From assembly GCF_001435315.1 (NCBI RefSeq), contig NZ_AZGK01000004.1:1-64000 (forward strand): a stretch of DNA of 64,000 bases, read 5' to 3'. The notes below the pieces were generated by a model. That model did not search any database and was not told the DNA's origin. It worked only from the letters and a program-made list of their open reading frames with translations. The number at the start of each line of letters is the position of its first letter. Positions within the stretch are counted from its first letter, which is position 1. This document shows positions 26,454 to 35,930 of the stretch, one piece after another. Source of the stretch: Lentilactobacillus parabuchneri DSM 5707 = NBRC 107865. GTDB lineage: Bacteria > Bacillota > Bacilli > Lactobacillales > Lactobacillaceae. A program made the position numbers and the translations under genes.

Positions 26454-27536
26454 CTAACGTTTATTAACTAACTTTTTTCTTTTACTTCGATGAATGATAA
26501 TTTGTTGTCCCTGAAGTGTCTTAACTTCCCGCAGACCGGCGTCAATCATGACAAAAATCAAGAACCAGCCGATGACAATGTCAATGAATTCTTGGAATAG
26601 CGAAACGCCGATTCCAGTGTCTGGAATATCCCAATCCCAAAAAGTATGCAGGCAAATTGCGATTAATAAGAACACGTAAAACTTTGGTTTGGTAACGAAA
26701 TCCTTGGCTGTAAACGGCTTCTTTCTGGCCTTGCCCAGAATCACTGCCCCGCCAATAATTGCCGCCCAAATGGTGTGGGTCCCGATGGCTTGAAAACTAC
26801 GGGTAAAAATCGTCGCCAGTCCATACTCGCTAACGTACCCGGAACTTTCAAAAACCGAGAAGCCGGCACCAATGCAGGCGCCAATCAAAACACCATTAAA
26901 AATATAATTTGTCTTATAGGAATTGATAAATAAAATAATGACAACACACTTTGCCAGCTCTTCAACAATTCCAACAATTAACGCCGACTCAATACTAATT
27001 TCGGTCCGAATTGGCAGAATCATATAAAACGTCATCGTCACAATCAGCGACAATATACCCCCCACTAAAAAGATAACCATTGTCTGCCGAATCGAAATAT
27101 TTTGATAGACGTTAATCTCAAAAAACATCATCAAAAGAGACAGTGGCACCGTCAGTGAGCCGATAAAAATGAGTCCTGGAATGACCTTGTTGCTTTTGAA
27201 GACGAACAACAACGCCATCAGCATCACAAAGCTCACCGCCAACACGAGAAATACCCGACTAAAAAACCACGGTGTCACGGGTCGACTGGACACCTTTTGC
27301 AGGCTGGGCGTCGTGCTCTTGGTCCCGACGATGAACAACCGATCCGCTTCGTCTCTACTGTGTCGTTTAAACACCTCGGAAAACATCCGCGATAAATGAA
27401 TTTCAACCGGATGATTGGCGTCTGTTTCTCCCAAGTGTTTGGCAATGTTATCGTCCAAATTATCGTAATTTCGACGAACACCGGTCCATACCAGTGAGAA
27501 AATATTTCGATGTAAATTTTGTAAACTACTTTTCAT
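26454..27536 (-). CDS. PrsW-family intramembrane metalloprotease
   Basis: About 360 residues with a soluble N-terminal part of about 85 residues and then eight or so membrane segments. The glutamate pair in IVEELAKCVVI and the histidines in GTHTIWAAI and LHTFWDWD are the zinc-ligand and catalytic set of PrsW/CPBP-like proteases. In Bacillus PrsW cleaves an anti-sigma factor; here no sigma factor is nearby, so the target is unknown. Either of two adjacent ATGs could start; the second has better spacing from TAGGAG. It is cotranscribed with the FNR gene. Confidence 0.82.
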   Translation of the reverse strand: MKSSLQNLHRNIFSLVWTGVRRNYDNLDDNIAKHLGETDANHPVEIHLSRMFSEVFKRHSRDEADRLFIVGTKSTTPSLQKVSSRPVTPWFFSRVFLVLAVSFVMLMALLFVFKSNKVIPGLIFIGSLTVPLSLLMMFFEINVYQNISIRQTMVIFLVGGILSLIVTMTFYMILPIRTEISIESALIVGIVEELAKCVVIILFINSYKTNYIFNGVLIGACIGAGFSVFESSGYVSEYGLATIFTRSFQAIGTHTIWAAIIGGAVILGKARKKPFTAKDFVTKPKFYVFLLIAICLHTFWDWDIPDTGIGVSLFQEFIDIVIGWFLIFVMIDAGLREVKTLQGQQIIIHRSKRKKLVNKR

Positions 27537-27684
27537 CATTCACTCCTATGGTTGATACCAATAAGCGTAACTTACAAATTAATTGGTTTCAAGTTAGATG
27601 GCGAATTGAGTTTCAAATCAAATTCGGTTATGATTAGGTAAAGGGTTTTCATCCTTGATAATACACAAACGGAGGTAGTTCTTA

Positions 27685-28641
27685 ATGGCTCAGAAAAAAA
27701 TGATTCTTGACCTTGATACCGGTATTGATGACGCAATGGCAATTGCTTACGCGGTCGCCGATCCCGATGTTGACTTAATTGGCATTATCGGTTCCTACGG
27801 TAATGTTTACGTTGAAGATGGTGTTCAAAACTCACTGAAGATTCTGGAACTTCTGGGAGCAACAGACGTCCCTGTTTATCAAGGATTGTCTCACTCATCT
27901 GAATCCGATCACTTCGACCGGATGCCGGTTAGTGCCCAAATTCACGGCGAAAACGGCATCGGTGATGTTCAACTTCCCGATCCAAAACGACAACCGGAAA
28001 CAGGCGACGCAATCGACTTCTTCATTGATGCGGTTAAGAAATATGGTAAGGACTTAATTTTGGTTCCAACTGGTCCACTGACCAATTTGGACGCTGCCAT
28101 TCAAAAAGCCCCTGAAATTACCAAAGAAATCGGCAACATTACCATCATGGGTGGTGCCGTCACCGTTCCCGGCAACGTCACCAACGTTGCAGAAGCCAAC
28201 ATTCAACAGGATGCCACGGCCGCTGACCACGTCTTTAGAAAAGCCCCACTGACACAAGTTGGCCTGGACGTTACTTTGAGAACCCTCTTAACTTACAAAG
28301 AAACCCAACAGTGGCGTGACCTGCACACCAAGTCAGGTGAAGCGTTCGCCGACATCGTTGATTACTACATCAAGGCCTATGAAGTGACCAGCCCGGATCT
28401 CCACGGTTGCGCACTTCACGATCCATTTGCGGTTGGTGTGGCGATTAATCCTGATTTTGTTCAAACAATCGGCTTGAACATGTACGTCACTACCGACGAA
28501 AAATACTACGGCCGAACAACTGGTGATCCAGCTCGCCTGGATGATCCAAATACAAACGTCAAAGTTGCCGTTAATGCGGATGTTGACGCCTACTTGAAAG
28601 CATTCATGGAACACCTTACGGGCTTGTTCAGCAAACACTAA
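27685..28641 (+). CDS. Nucleoside hydrolase (inosine/uridine preferring type)
   Basis: 318 residues. The DLDTGIDDAMA motif at residue 8 holds the calcium-binding aspartates, and MGGAVTVPGNVT and the late HDPFAVG motif complete the active site. It splits ribonucleosides to ribose and free base in the cytosol, feeding purine and pyrimidine salvage. It has a good ribosome binding site (GGAGG), its own terminator and no cotranscribed partner. Confidence 0.93.
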   Translation: MAQKKMILDLDTGIDDAMAIAYAVADPDVDLIGIIGSYGNVYVEDGVQNSLKILELLGATDVPVYQGLSHSSESDHFDRMPVSAQIHGENGIGDVQLPDPKRQPETGDAIDFFIDAVKKYGKDLILVPTGPLTNLDAAIQKAPEITKEIGNITIMGGAVTVPGNVTNVAEANIQQDATAADHVFRKAPLTQVGLDVTLRTLLTYKETQQWRDLHTKSGEAFADIVDYYIKAYEVTSPDLHGCALHDPFAVGVAINPDFVQTIGLNMYVTTDEKYYGRTTGDPARLDDPNTNVKVAVNADVDAYLKAFMEHLTGLFSKH

Positions 28642-28673
28642 ACTTGAATTTCCACCACACAAAAACTTCCAAA

Positions 28674-28703
28674 CCGGATTGAACTGGTTTGGAAGTTTTT
28701 TCG
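28674..28703 (+). terminator. Terminator after nucleoside hydrolase gene
   Basis: AACTTCCAAACC pairs with GGTTTGGAAGTT, followed by TTTTTT. Confidence 0.88.
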
Positions 28704-28729
28704 TTTTACGCTAAATTTATAGGTCGTGT

Positions 28730-29095
28730 GGATTTGGCTGGGTTGGCTCCGCCTGCCATAGTGGCTTCGATTTCAAGCCTGTAGTCTTGAAATCCGAAGG
28801 TGTTGTAATCACCGCTTCTTGCGGTGAAACAACACTAACACTATGGCTGGCAATGCCAACCCAGCCAAATCAGGCTACTTTAAAAGGGTTATCCTTGGCA
28901 GCTTGACTGTTTAGCTGACTTCTGGGGTGGTCATTGGCATTGCCAACCGCAGTGGAAATGTTGGCTTGCCAACATCCTTGTATTTCGAGACTACAGGCTC
29001 GAAATCAAGGTCACTGCGGTAGGCGGAGCCGATGACCACCCCAGACCACGCAGTATCCGGTTCGAGTGGCAGGCGGAGCCAACCCAGCCAAATCC
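28730..29095. repeat. Family B structured element with 29-bp inverted ends and two cruciform units
   Basis: A 29-bp perfect inverted repeat bounds the element (28730-28758 and 29067-29095). Unit B1 (28731-28871) and unit B2 (28922-29044, opposite orientation) each form an outer stem, a conserved 7/7 internal loop (TCCGCCT facing TGGCAAT), a second stem, then two small hairpins. One hairpin has the fixed loop CCTGTAGT. The stems differ between units but pair in each. There is no open reading frame. It fills the gap between a terminator and the metalloprotease stop. Confidence 0.85.
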
Positions 29096-29111
29096 TAAAC
29101 ATTAAGAATTT

Positions 29112-30368
29112 TTACCAGTAACCCAATAATTTCGTCAATTTGGCCCGATCAATGTCTCGCTGACTCAAGGTTGCCGTCAACGCGCCTCCCTGAACACCAT
29201 CGCTGTCTTTGTAGTCGGTCCAGTTATATTTGGCATTCTCTTGGCTTGACCCATCCTCAGTACTTGCAGGCGCTGCCATAATGTCTTGGAAATAAGGTGT
29301 GTGGTCCAAGCCCAGTGCGTGACCGAGCTCATGGGTAATCACGCCGACCCAGTAATTTTCAAGCAATTGACTCGGTGTCCCCGTGACAGTGGTTGTCAGA
29401 TAGTGGGCACTTGCGTCACGATGACTGCCAGACTTGGTTTGAACCCGACTTGAAGCCATCCCGGTTGCTGAATCATCGGCACTGCTGTCATCGGTGGAAA
29501 GTTTAATTGAAACTGTTTGTGACGATGACAATGGCATCGACCCATATGGGTACGTTGAATCATGGAAATCCAGATAGTCAACTTGAACGCTATCGCCATC
29601 AAAGACCCCGTCCCAGCCCTCTGACTGACCATTACCAAACTTCAGTAACAAACTGTGATTTCCTCTGGTACCAAGTGTGAACACGGTTGTCCCAAGGGCG
29701 GCATTCCATTTATCGATTGCCTTTTGGACATACGGAACCAACTCTGAAGAGGCAACGTAAATCGATGCCTGGTCTTTGTTAAAGACACTGTCGTCAGCGT
29801 AGTCGCCTACGTTAAAATTATGATCAAATATGGAACGATAAGTTGAATAGTCGGCCGACGTCAGATTCAGCAGTGACCCCGCCGGATCCAAATCAGGTGC
29901 CGCCGCAATCATCGACTCCAAACTACTCTTGGAAATCACACTCGGGGTTGTCTTAACCGGAGTGGTGCTGTCAGATGGGGTGCTTGGCATCCCCGTAATT
30001 GTGATTTTGGTTGGTTGATACAGCTCTAAGTATTTTGAATAAACGTAACCCTTAATCTTGCCATTTTTGGTTGTCACATAAGTATAGTAAGCTGTTTTAT
30101 TCTTTGCGGTTTTGATTGTCACCCGCTTCTTGGAATAAAACGTTGTGTGCTTGTAATTCTTTAAGTTGTGGATCTTCTTGGTTAATTTTGGTGAATTATA
30201 CATGTAACCTTTAGTTGCCCGATACGGCTTTGACGCAACTTTCTTAACCCGGACAACTTTGACTGACTGTTTGGCGTCAGCGTTTTGTACCGGACTCAAA
30301 CCCGACATGAGCCCGAACGAGAAAACTGCCGCTACAATCATCGTGATGATATTTCGTCTTTGTTTCAT
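29112..30368 (-). CDS. Secreted matrixin-like zinc metalloprotease
   Basis: 418-residue precursor: signal peptide (about 1-32), a basic, Tyr-rich cell-wall-binding type region (about 35-115, KGYMYNSPKLTKKIHNLKNY...), a Ser/Thr linker and a peptidase domain. The zinc motif HELGHALGLDH (HExxHxxGxxH, about residues 345-355) and the Met-turn (QDIMAA) place it in the M10/M12 metzincins. It should cut proteins at the cell surface. The gene ends 16 nt before the family B element. Confidence 0.9.
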   Translation of the reverse strand: MKQRRNIITMIVAAVFSFGLMSGLSPVQNADAKQSVKVVRVKKVASKPYRATKGYMYNSPKLTKKIHNLKNYKHTTFYSKKRVTIKTAKNKTAYYTYVTTKNGKIKGYVYSKYLELYQPTKITITGMPSTPSDSTTPVKTTPSVISKSSLESMIAAAPDLDPAGSLLNLTSADYSTYRSIFDHNFNVGDYADDSVFNKDQASIYVASSELVPYVQKAIDKWNAALGTTVFTLGTRGNHSLLLKFGNGQSEGWDGVFDGDSVQVDYLDFHDSTYPYGSMPLSSSQTVSIKLSTDDSSADDSATGMASSRVQTKSGSHRDASAHYLTTTVTGTPSQLLENYWVGVITHELGHALGLDHTPYFQDIMAAPASTEDGSSQENAKYNWTDYKDSDGVQGGALTATLSQRDIDRAKLTKLLGYW

Positions 30369-30518
30369 ACTGTTTCCCCCAATCCATCATTTATATCCTT
30401 ATTTTAGTACATGCCCGCATCATAAAGAAGCCCATCGAAGGAAACTTAAACATTTTCCTTGCGATGAGCGCCATATTTATCCACTTCATATTTTCAATTG
30501 AACCCGAGCGCCAATGTC

Positions 30519-31322
30519 TCAGCCAAAGTACTTGTTGACGAATTGAGCGACGCCGTCCTCATCATTGTTGCCGGTAATCACGTCACCCGCTTCTTTGACT
30601 GGTTGCTGGCCGTTTTCCATCACGACGCCAATCTCAGCATTTTTAATCATGCCCAAGTCATTTTCAGCATCACCAAAAGCCATCAAATTACTAAAGTCCA
30701 TGCCAAAGTGCTTCAAAAGCGCCTCCAAGCCGACGACTTTATCCATCCCGGATGCCAGAAATTCCATGATTTGAGGTTGTGAACGAACAATATGGTACTT
30801 TGCCCGTAAATCGTCGTCGATGTTACTTTGGTATTTGTCCAACAACTCGGGTTGATCACTCACAATTGCTTTGGAATACTCGTCATCAGTGCTTAAATCG
30901 TCAAATGATCGCGGCACAAAGTCAATGTTGCCTTTAAATTGTTGCTTGTACATTGAAGGCTTAAGATCAGTCATTGGATATACCTGCTCAAAGTCCAAAA
31001 TATCCAGTGGTGCACCCTGATTTTTTACAAAGTCGTGGAGTGGGACTAAATCAGCCTTTTGAATGCCACTCTTGGCAAGTTCTGCCTTATCGTTATTATG
31101 CACGACTAGCGCACCGTTAAAAGTTATTGTATAATCTGCTTCTTCAGTTAAACCGAGCTGCTCAATAAACCGCCAGATTGCGTTGATTGGCCGGCCGGTA
31201 CACAGCACAACCTTTACACCATCGTCATGAATGGCTTTCAGCGCTTGCTCATTGCCTTTTGAGATTGTTTTGTCGCTCGTCAATAAAGTTCCGTCTAAAT
31301 CAAGTGCCACCATTTTAATCAA
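30519..31322 (-). CDS. Cof-type HAD sugar/nucleotide phosphatase
   Basis: 267 residues. Motif I LDLDGTLLTSD (about 6-16), a large type IIB cap, motif III Lys and motif IV FGDAENDLGMI are all intact. Members dephosphorylate sugar phosphates, pyridoxal phosphate or flavin intermediates; the substrate is not predictable. It stands alone, on the same strand as the metalloprotease, 150 nt upstream of it. Confidence 0.92.
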   Translation of the reverse strand: MIKMVALDLDGTLLTSDKTISKGNEQALKAIHDDGVKVVLCTGRPINAIWRFIEQLGLTEEADYTITFNGALVVHNNDKAELAKSGIQKADLVPLHDFVKNQGAPLDILDFEQVYPMTDLKPSMYKQQFKGNIDFVPRSFDDLSTDDEYSKAIVSDQPELLDKYQSNIDDDLRAKYHIVRSQPQIMEFLASGMDKVVGLEALLKHFGMDFSNLMAFGDAENDLGMIKNAEIGVVMENGQQPVKEAGDVITGNNDEDGVAQFVNKYFG

Positions 31323-31534
31323 TTTGTCCGTCTCCTTTGTTTATCTCCTTAATTTTAAGCGGGACTCTCGTGAAACACAACACTTGGATTAGCCGCCGGC
31401 GGTTACATCATGGGAAAATCATAAGCAGTTCTTAGTGGAATTTAATGTTGTTACGGATAAATTCGGAATGATCCAAAGTTATCGATAATTTTCTTTCCTT
31501 GCGAGAGTATGGATCTCAGCTGATTTCACAAACT

Positions 31535-31572
31535 AAAAAAGAAGTTTGAGCGACTATCCGCCCAAACTTCTC
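31535..31572 (-). terminator. Terminator after the Spx-like gene
   Basis: On the minus strand GAAGTTTG pairs with CAAACTTC, followed by TTTTTT. Confidence 0.7.
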
Positions 31573-31608
31573 AATTGATCCGTATAACTGTTTTGTTATT
31601 TTTATAAC

Positions 31609-32004
31609 TTAACTAATTTGTGATTCTAGTTCACGAAGTTCTGCTTCACGAACACTTCGTGGAAGAAATCTTCTGATCTCTTCTTCGTTAAATCCAACCT
31701 CAAGACGATGATCGTCAAATATAATTGGACGTTTAATCAAATCAGGATACTTGACGACAAGATCAACTAACTGTGAAACCGTTAAATTATCGAGGTCTAA
31801 GTTCAACTTCTTGTAAATGTTAGACCTTGTCGAAATAATGTCTTCACTACCATTTTCGGTTAAACGTAATATTTGTTTTACCTCATCAGCGTTTAGAGGG
31901 TTGGAATTGATATTTCGTTCCTTAAAATCAATGTGATGGCTCTTCAACCATGCACGAGCCTTCCGACTTGAAGCGCTGCTTTGTGCGACATATAAATTCA
32001 GCAT
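31609..32004 (-). CDS. Spx/MgsR-type ArsC-like regulator lacking both redox cysteines
   Basis: 131 residues, the usual Spx length, with strong family sequence (SRKARAWLKSHHIDFKERNI, EIIST-type DIISTRS, KRPIIFDDHRLEVGFNEEEIRRFLPR). In Spx a CxxC thiol switch sits at residues 10-13. Here that stretch is S-S-A-S-S, so both cysteines are serine, and there is no cysteine in the whole protein. Spx binds the RNA polymerase alpha C-terminal domain to change stress transcription; this version cannot sense disulfide stress in that way. AGGGGGG precedes the ATG. The promoter is strong. Confidence 0.92.
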   Translation of the reverse strand: MLNLYVAQSSASSRKARAWLKSHHIDFKERNINSNPLNADEVKQILRLTENGSEDIISTRSNIYKKLNLDLDNLTVSQLVDLVVKYPDLIKRPIIFDDHRLEVGFNEEEIRRFLPRSVREAELRELESQIS

Positions 32005-32063
32005 TACAATTCCCCCCTGCTAGTAACAAAAGTACAAACGAGAAACAACATCCTTCAATTACT

Positions 32064-32091
32064 ATATTATCATGTTAGCAACTTTTGTCAA
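32064..32091 (-). promoter_or_regulatory. Strong promoter of the Spx-like gene
   Basis: On the minus strand TTGACA (32086-32091), 16 nt, TAATAT (32064-32069). An inverted repeat GGTTACT-N7-AGTAACC (32095-32115) lies just upstream of the -35. Confidence 0.7.
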
Positions 32092-32094
32092 CAC

Positions 32095-32115
32095 GGTTAC
32101 TTACTTATAGTAACC
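32095..32115. promoter_or_regulatory. Candidate operator between Spx-like and NhaP genes
   Basis: GGTTACT and AGTAACC form a perfect 7-bp inverted repeat around 7 nt. It sits between two divergent promoters. The binding protein is unknown. Confidence 0.35.
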
Positions 32116-32197
32116 TGCTTGTGAAATTAATTATACACCGTTTATCCCGCGAATCAACTATAATATGGGTATTAAAACCGTTTAAAGGAGAAATATT

Positions 32198-34183
32198 TTG
32201 CTAATCTTTTATTCACTTATTTTATTAATTGTGGCGACAATCATCGCCAATATTTTTTACACCAATTTCCCGTCGATCCCACTGACGTTTTATCAAATCG
32301 GCTGTGGCCTTTTATTGTCGCTTCTACCGGTGTTTCAAAACTATTCGCTGGAACCTGAAATCTTTATGTTAATGGTCATTGCCCCATTGATGTTTAAAGA
32401 TGGTCAGGGTACCAGCGGCGAACATTTCCGCCAATCAATTCACCAAATTTCCTCACTGGCGATTTTTCTGGCGGTTGCCACTTCAGTGATCGTCGGCTTT
32501 ATGACCCACCTTCTGTTGCCAATGGTTCCATTGGCCCTGTGCTTTGCGGTTGCCGCAATTGTCACACCAACCGATTCTGTTGCCTTTAAATCATTGACTA
32601 AGGATGTTTTACTGCCCGAAAAAATTTCAGATGCATTGGAAAATGAATCGCTGTTCAATGATGCATCCGGTATCGTGATTTTTAACTTGGCGCTGGCGTC
32701 ATTTGTCAGTGGAAATTTTTCCTTCGTGAACGGATTGGACCGTTTTTTAATTAGCTTTTTTGGCGGGCTCTTAATTGGGGGCATTGTCGGCTCATTGTTT
32801 GTTAAGCTCCAGTCTGCCCTGGTGAATAAATCCATGGATACCTCAAGTGTCATTGTTCCCTTTAGTATCATGACGCCAATTGCAATTTACTTAATTTCAG
32901 AGGCATTTGGGTGTTCCGGTATCTTGGCAGTGGTCGCCGCCGGAATCGTTTATGGCACCAACCAAAGCCGCCTAAAGCTCACCTCAACTAATGTCCAGCT
33001 GGTGACCAGTGCCACTTGGGGCATCATTTCAAGCCTGCTAAACGGCGTCGTCTTTGTCCTCCTGGGCGTCACCCTGCCCAAAGTGATCAAACAAATACTC
33101 CCGTACCCCAACGCACTCATTTTTCAGCTTGTAGGCGATGCAGTCGTCATTTATTTGGTCATGTTGGTCATTCGCTTCGGTTGGGTTAAACTAAACATTT
33201 TTCATGTCAGCGATCACGACATATCGACCAAGGAAGCTTTTTTAAGTGCCATTGGTGGCGTTCACGGAACGATTACGTTGGCCATGGCGCTATCGATTCC
33301 GTTGACATCCTTCGGCCAAGCATTTCCATTTCGTGACCAACTCATCTATATCGCAACCATCGTGATTTTACTGAGCTTAATTATTCCAACCATTGTGTTA
33401 CCAATGCTGTTACCAAAGAAAATGCCTGAAGACCAAGGAGAGTTCCAAAAATACCGAACCAAAATGGTTGACTATGCGATTGCCCAAGTCAAACAAGATC
33501 CAACCGTGACGATGATTGACCGCAACTACGTCTTGGATATGTTAAATAGCCAAAAGAACCACACGGGTGTCGATCGCAAACAAATTCAGAAAATTTTGGC
33601 GCAAACCCAACAGGTCACCGTGCAGGCAGTTAACGATCTGGCAAGCCAAGGCAAAATTGATAAAAAGATTGCCAGCCGTTTTTCCAGACGCTTGGCGACA
33701 ACCCCCAACAATCACGTTGGCTTTTTCGTGAGGTTCAAATATATTGCCAAGTACCAGCTGCGTCGCTTCAAGAGTCGCCAACGTGCGCAACGATTCCGGC
33801 AAGAAAAAGGATCCGTTCCAAAGAAAGTCCAAAGCAAAATCAACGGCAGACGACAGGTGGATCATCTCATTCAACAAACCATGTTTGACAGTGTCAACGC
33901 TTACCTCGACAGTATTGAAACTGCCGAAAACACCGCCTCAATCAACTACATCCGAAGCTCATACAATTACCGTCAGGCGCGAACCACAGACAACGCAGAC
34001 TCTGATGACCTGCGCAACAGCTTGTTAATTCAGTCATTTCAATTTGAATATACCTACGTGGCCGAAGCCTTCAAAGCCGGCGAAATTTCTCGGAACCTTT
34101 CAGATCGGCTGAGTGAAAGCATCTCAACCGACCAAATGGCGTATATGGAACAGGGAACCAACAGTGCCTTACTGCTTGCTTAA
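32198..34183 (+). CDS. NhaP/CPA1-type Na+/H+ antiporter with long cytosolic tail
   Basis: 661 residues: twelve or so membrane segments in the first 400, then a hydrophilic tail of about 250. TPTDSVAF and ESLFNDASGIVIFN are the CPA1 ion-binding motifs (Asp pair). It exchanges Na+ or K+ for H+ across the membrane. The tail, rich in Gln, Arg and Lys, resembles regulatory tails of CPA1 proteins. The TTG start lies 9 nt behind AAAGGAG. It is divergent from the Spx-like gene. Confidence 0.88.
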   Translation: MLIFYSLILLIVATIIANIFYTNFPSIPLTFYQIGCGLLLSLLPVFQNYSLEPEIFMLMVIAPLMFKDGQGTSGEHFRQSIHQISSLAIFLAVATSVIVGFMTHLLLPMVPLALCFAVAAIVTPTDSVAFKSLTKDVLLPEKISDALENESLFNDASGIVIFNLALASFVSGNFSFVNGLDRFLISFFGGLLIGGIVGSLFVKLQSALVNKSMDTSSVIVPFSIMTPIAIYLISEAFGCSGILAVVAAGIVYGTNQSRLKLTSTNVQLVTSATWGIISSLLNGVVFVLLGVTLPKVIKQILPYPNALIFQLVGDAVVIYLVMLVIRFGWVKLNIFHVSDHDISTKEAFLSAIGGVHGTITLAMALSIPLTSFGQAFPFRDQLIYIATIVILLSLIIPTIVLPMLLPKKMPEDQGEFQKYRTKMVDYAIAQVKQDPTVTMIDRNYVLDMLNSQKNHTGVDRKQIQKILAQTQQVTVQAVNDLASQGKIDKKIASRFSRRLATTPNNHVGFFVRFKYIAKYQLRRFKSRQRAQRFRQEKGSVPKKVQSKINGRRQVDHLIQQTMFDSVNAYLDSIETAENTASINYIRSSYNYRQARTTDNADSDDLRNSLLIQSFQFEYTYVAEAFKAGEISRNLSDRLSESISTDQMAYMEQGTNSALLLA

Positions 34184-34264
34184 CCGGTTTGTCTAAAGTT
34201 AATTTACAATCGTGGAATAATTGACTATACTTGACGATATACATGATTTTGTGCGGGTGAAAAT

Positions 34265-35833
34265 ATGAAAATTACGCTATTAGCGACCAGTGATACGCAT
34301 GGGTTTATCGAACCCACGAACTACGTCGACTCAGGCATTGAAAAGCCCTTTGGCATTGAAAAGGCCTGTACGACGATCAAAAAATATAAACAAGCGCATC
34401 CCGACGAGAAAGTGATCCTGTTGGATAATGGGGATTTTCTCGAAGGATCTCCGATGGCCTATTACGTTGCCAAACGTGCTGATGAGCAGGACAAAGAAAG
34501 CTTCATCAAAGCTTACAATCAGGTGGGCTATCAGTTAGGCACCATCGGGAATCACGAATTTGACTATGGTTTGGATTATCTCAACTTTATGCTGAAACAT
34601 TCAGACCGTCATTTTATATGCGCTAATATTGTCGACAACAACAACGAACCGTTATTGGCTGACCCTTACACCATTTTAGATGTGGCGGGTGTTAAAATTG
34701 GCTTTTTGGGGCTAACAACCACCACCACTAAGAAATGGAAGAACATCAATGACTTAAATGACTTCAACCTAATTTCAGAAATCGACGCGTGCAAACGCTA
34801 TATACCCGAAATTCGTGAGAAGGCTGACGTTGTTGTCGTCGTCTACCATGGCGGCTTTGAACGCGACCATACCGGCAACTGGAATGATATCAACCCCGGC
34901 GAAAACCGTGGCTATGAAATTTTGAAAAACATTCCAGGTATCGACGCCTTTATTTCTGGGCATCAACACAGAAAAATCGCGAGCCGCTTGTTTAACGTCC
35001 CAATTGTTCAGCCGGGGTCCCGCGGCCAATATGTGGCCAAGATTTCGATTGAAACATCCAATAAGGACAAATCGATTACCAAGACTGATTCTGAGCTGTT
35101 AAACGTCAAAGATAGCGAGCCGGATCCAGCCATCAGGGCAACCGTTACAGACTTGTCTTCACATTTGGAGCATTGGCTGGACAAACCCCTTTCCCGAATC
35201 AAGGGCGACTTAACCTTCAAAGACCCCTTCCAAGCCCGAATTCATGAATCGACATTTATTGAATTGATTCAAAAAATTCAAATGGATAAAATGGGGACCG
35301 ACTTATCGGCGACTGCTTTGTACAATAACGAAGCGCACGGGTTTGAGGATCCAATCACCATGCGCAACATTATCACCAATTATGTGTATCCCAACACCCT
35401 GGTTGCTTCAAGAATCACCGGAGCCGACTTACGGGCAGCGCTTGAGGTGAGTGCTCAGTACTTTACCGTGCGTCACGGCGATGTTGTGATCAATGAGAAA
35501 TTTGTCTTTCCAAAAGAACGCTTTTATAACTACGATATGTACGAGGGCATCGACTACACGCTCAACATTTCCAAGCCAGCCGGCCATCGAGTAACCCGCC
35601 TGAAGTATCACGGCAGGGACGTCCAAGATGACCAGGTCTTAACCATCGCTTTAAATCGCTATCGAGCAAGTGGTGGCGGTCACTATCCCATGTATACCAG
35701 CGATAAGATTATCAAATCAAGTGATATGACCATCAGCCACGTGATTATGGAATACCTTCAAAAACATCCCGTGGTTGAAGCAACAGTAAACCATAATTTT
35801 GAAATTATTTCTGATTCAGATCAAAGCAATTAA
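34265..35833 (+). CDS. Cytosolic bifunctional metallophosphoesterase/5'-nucleotidase (UshA-like)
   Basis: 522 residues with no signal peptide. The metallophosphoesterase part (about 1-290) shows SDTHG, LDNGDFLEGSP, GNHEFD and SGHQH. The 5'-nucleotidase C-terminal domain follows (about 320-510). It hydrolyses nucleotides or cyclic nucleotides with two divalent metals. The lack of secretion signal is unlike UshA of Gram-negatives and suggests intracellular nucleotide turnover. It is followed by a terminator. Confidence 0.9.
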   Translation: MKITLLATSDTHGFIEPTNYVDSGIEKPFGIEKACTTIKKYKQAHPDEKVILLDNGDFLEGSPMAYYVAKRADEQDKESFIKAYNQVGYQLGTIGNHEFDYGLDYLNFMLKHSDRHFICANIVDNNNEPLLADPYTILDVAGVKIGFLGLTTTTTKKWKNINDLNDFNLISEIDACKRYIPEIREKADVVVVVYHGGFERDHTGNWNDINPGENRGYEILKNIPGIDAFISGHQHRKIASRLFNVPIVQPGSRGQYVAKISIETSNKDKSITKTDSELLNVKDSEPDPAIRATVTDLSSHLEHWLDKPLSRIKGDLTFKDPFQARIHESTFIELIQKIQMDKMGTDLSATALYNNEAHGFEDPITMRNIITNYVYPNTLVASRITGADLRAALEVSAQYFTVRHGDVVINEKFVFPKERFYNYDMYEGIDYTLNISKPAGHRVTRLKYHGRDVQDDQVLTIALNRYRASGGGHYPMYTSDKIIKSSDMTISHVIMEYLQKHPVVEATVNHNFEIISDSDQSN

Positions 35834-35842
35834 ATTATTTTG

Positions 35843-35873
35843 GCAAGACTGATTGTGGTCTTGCTATTTTTTT
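35843..35873 (+). terminator. Terminator after 5'-nucleotidase gene
   Basis: GCAAGAC and GTCTTGC with a short loop, followed by TATTTTTTT. Confidence 0.75.
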
Positions 35874-35930
35874 GGGGGGAACCATCCAAGTTAAACGATT
35901 TCCCCACCTCTCTCACATAGAAAGGTTATG

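Noticed and set aside
28911-29102. Minus-strand 63-codon frame in the family B element
   Set aside because: It runs through the arms of a palindrome, has no ribosome binding site and no protein-like pattern.
31376-31412. Palindrome CCGCCGGCGG upstream of the Cof phosphatase
   Set aside because: A short GC palindrome without T run or repeats elsewhere; no support for a function.
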